NCBI GenBank assembly: GCA_034769895.1
Contig: CM068367.1
Location: 1,312,945,046 to 1,313,009,045, forward strand
Length of the DNA: 64,000 nt
From: Magicicada septendecula
Lineage: Eukaryota; Arthropoda; Insecta; Hemiptera; Cicadidae
Reading direction: 5' to 3'
The translations under genes were made by a program, and so were the position numbers. The notes beneath the pieces were generated by a model. The model saw nothing but the letters and a program-made list of their open reading frames with translations. It did not search any database and was not told where the DNA came from. Positions 63,392 to 64,000 of this stretch are shown piece by piece. Numbering within the stretch: the first letter of the stretch is position 1; each line of letters opens with the position of its first letter.

Positions 63392-64000
63392 TTAGATAAA
63401 ATGTTTTTTGGTCTCAAATTTTGGCATCATCTTTTGCGGAGCAATTTTTGCTTTATCAAAGCCATCTCTTGCTTCAGGACCACAGACACTTAGTGATGAC
63501 TCTGTCACAAGCTTTATAACTCTTTCTACAGCTTGTGTGTGACAGGGAAAACGAGGGAGATCAATAGATTGCATCTGGCAACTAGGTTCTCTTGCTTCAT
63601 TTATATACTTTTTTAAGTCCTCATCAGTTATGTGTTTTGTCATTGGGGGCTCTGTGATTGTTATATCCGTCCACTTAATCATATCAATGAAATCTTCAGC
63701 ATGAAAGTTGAGCTTGGGGACCACAAACTTCCTTACGCCATTTTTGTGTTCCAATCTTGCCTTCAGAAGTCGGCGAAGACCTAGCTCTCTTATGTGTTTT
63801 ATCTCATCACATAATATACAGAGAAGCACATTTTCTGGGTGAGCGTAGTAACCATTTCTTTGAATAACTGGGTCAATTATTTTTAGATGTTGCTGACAAA
63901 GGTAACGTGAAAACTTTATCAGTCTCCAAAAATGTTTGGAACCATTTACACATGATGGTTTAAGTTTAATATGAAACCAGATGGGAGAATACACCTTCAC
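63392..64000 (-). CDS. Unrecognised protein, C-terminal exon (partial at window edge), at least 202 codons
   Basis: A minus-strand frame open from the window edge to a stop at 63392; the first codon in the window is GTG, so the start lies outside. The protein is of mixed charge with no membrane segment. Noticeable segments: FHIKLKPSCVNGSKHFW, ILCDEIKHIRELGLRR, FPCHTQAVERVIKLVTE, GPEARDGFDKA and MMPKFETKKHF. The Cys-His-Thr-Gln-Ala-Val-Glu-Arg block with a C-terminal RDGF...MPKF...KKHF pattern looks like a conserved arthropod protein family that I have seen only as uncharacterised. Domesticated transposon origin is possible but not shown. It is the only likely gene here with no element ends around it. 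Confidence 0.55.
   Translation of the reverse strand: MKVYSPIWFHIKLKPSCVNGSKHFWRLIKFSRYLCQQHLKIIDPVIQRNGYYAHPENVLLCILCDEIKHIRELGLRRLLKARLEHKNGVRKFVVPKLNFHAEDFIDMIKWTDITITEPPMTKHITDEDLKKYINEAREPSCQMQSIDLPRFPCHTQAVERVIKLVTESSLSVCGPEARDGFDKAKIAPQKMMPKFETKKHFI

Overview
This window looks like AT-rich intergenic DNA from an arthropod, most likely an insect. It is packed with transposable elements and long (CA)n microsatellites. Spliced eukaryotic transposase structure, Ty3/gypsy, Penelope-like, hAT, mariner, pogo/Tigger and piggyBac families, and the absence of any prokaryotic operon all support this. A cockroach or termite-like genome is plausible, but nothing here proves a taxon. The only coding piece not tied to a recognised mobile element is a partial exon at the right edge (63392-64000, minus).

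Layout. 1-9345: a tandem array of a non-autonomous LTR element (internal, LTR, internal, LTR, partial leader). Its only long ORF encodes a 418-residue coiled-coil protein, and its leader carries four primer-binding-site-like motifs. 9346-22782: mostly anonymous AT-rich DNA with microsatellites, a fold-back region (11205-12076), an unclassified dispersed repeat (16178-18437) and a pogo/Tigger deletion derivative (19478-20088). 22783-25440: a deleted minus-strand gypsy element with gag-protease but no reverse transcriptase. 25779-29407: mariner remnants. 29473-33802: an old decayed hAT element, into which a younger complete hAT (29782-32533, intact two-exon transposase, 8-bp target duplication) has inserted.

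36237-50467 is a nested composite. Two copies of a ~1.28-kb LTR lie in inverted orientation around a 235-bp core. The left copy is split by a 3.1-kb repeat-rich insert and by an 8.3-kb Penelope-like cluster (four copies, two on each strand, with a 12-bp target duplication). 50980-58461 is a minus-strand gypsy element (gag, then protease-RT-RNase H-integrase) interrupted by a piggyBac element with perfect TTAA duplications and 16-bp terminal inverted repeats. The last 5 kb is anonymous DNA with small retroelement and hAT fragments, then the partial exon.

The elements do not work together as a pathway. The layering gives relative ages: outer hAT before inner hAT; gypsy LTR before the Penelope cluster; gypsy pol before piggyBac. 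The most unusual signals are the PBS-like array with the coiled-coil ORF, hammerhead-ribozyme-like cores in Penelope-type terminal repeats, the shared Penelope end at two unlinked sites, and the apparently intact nested hAT.
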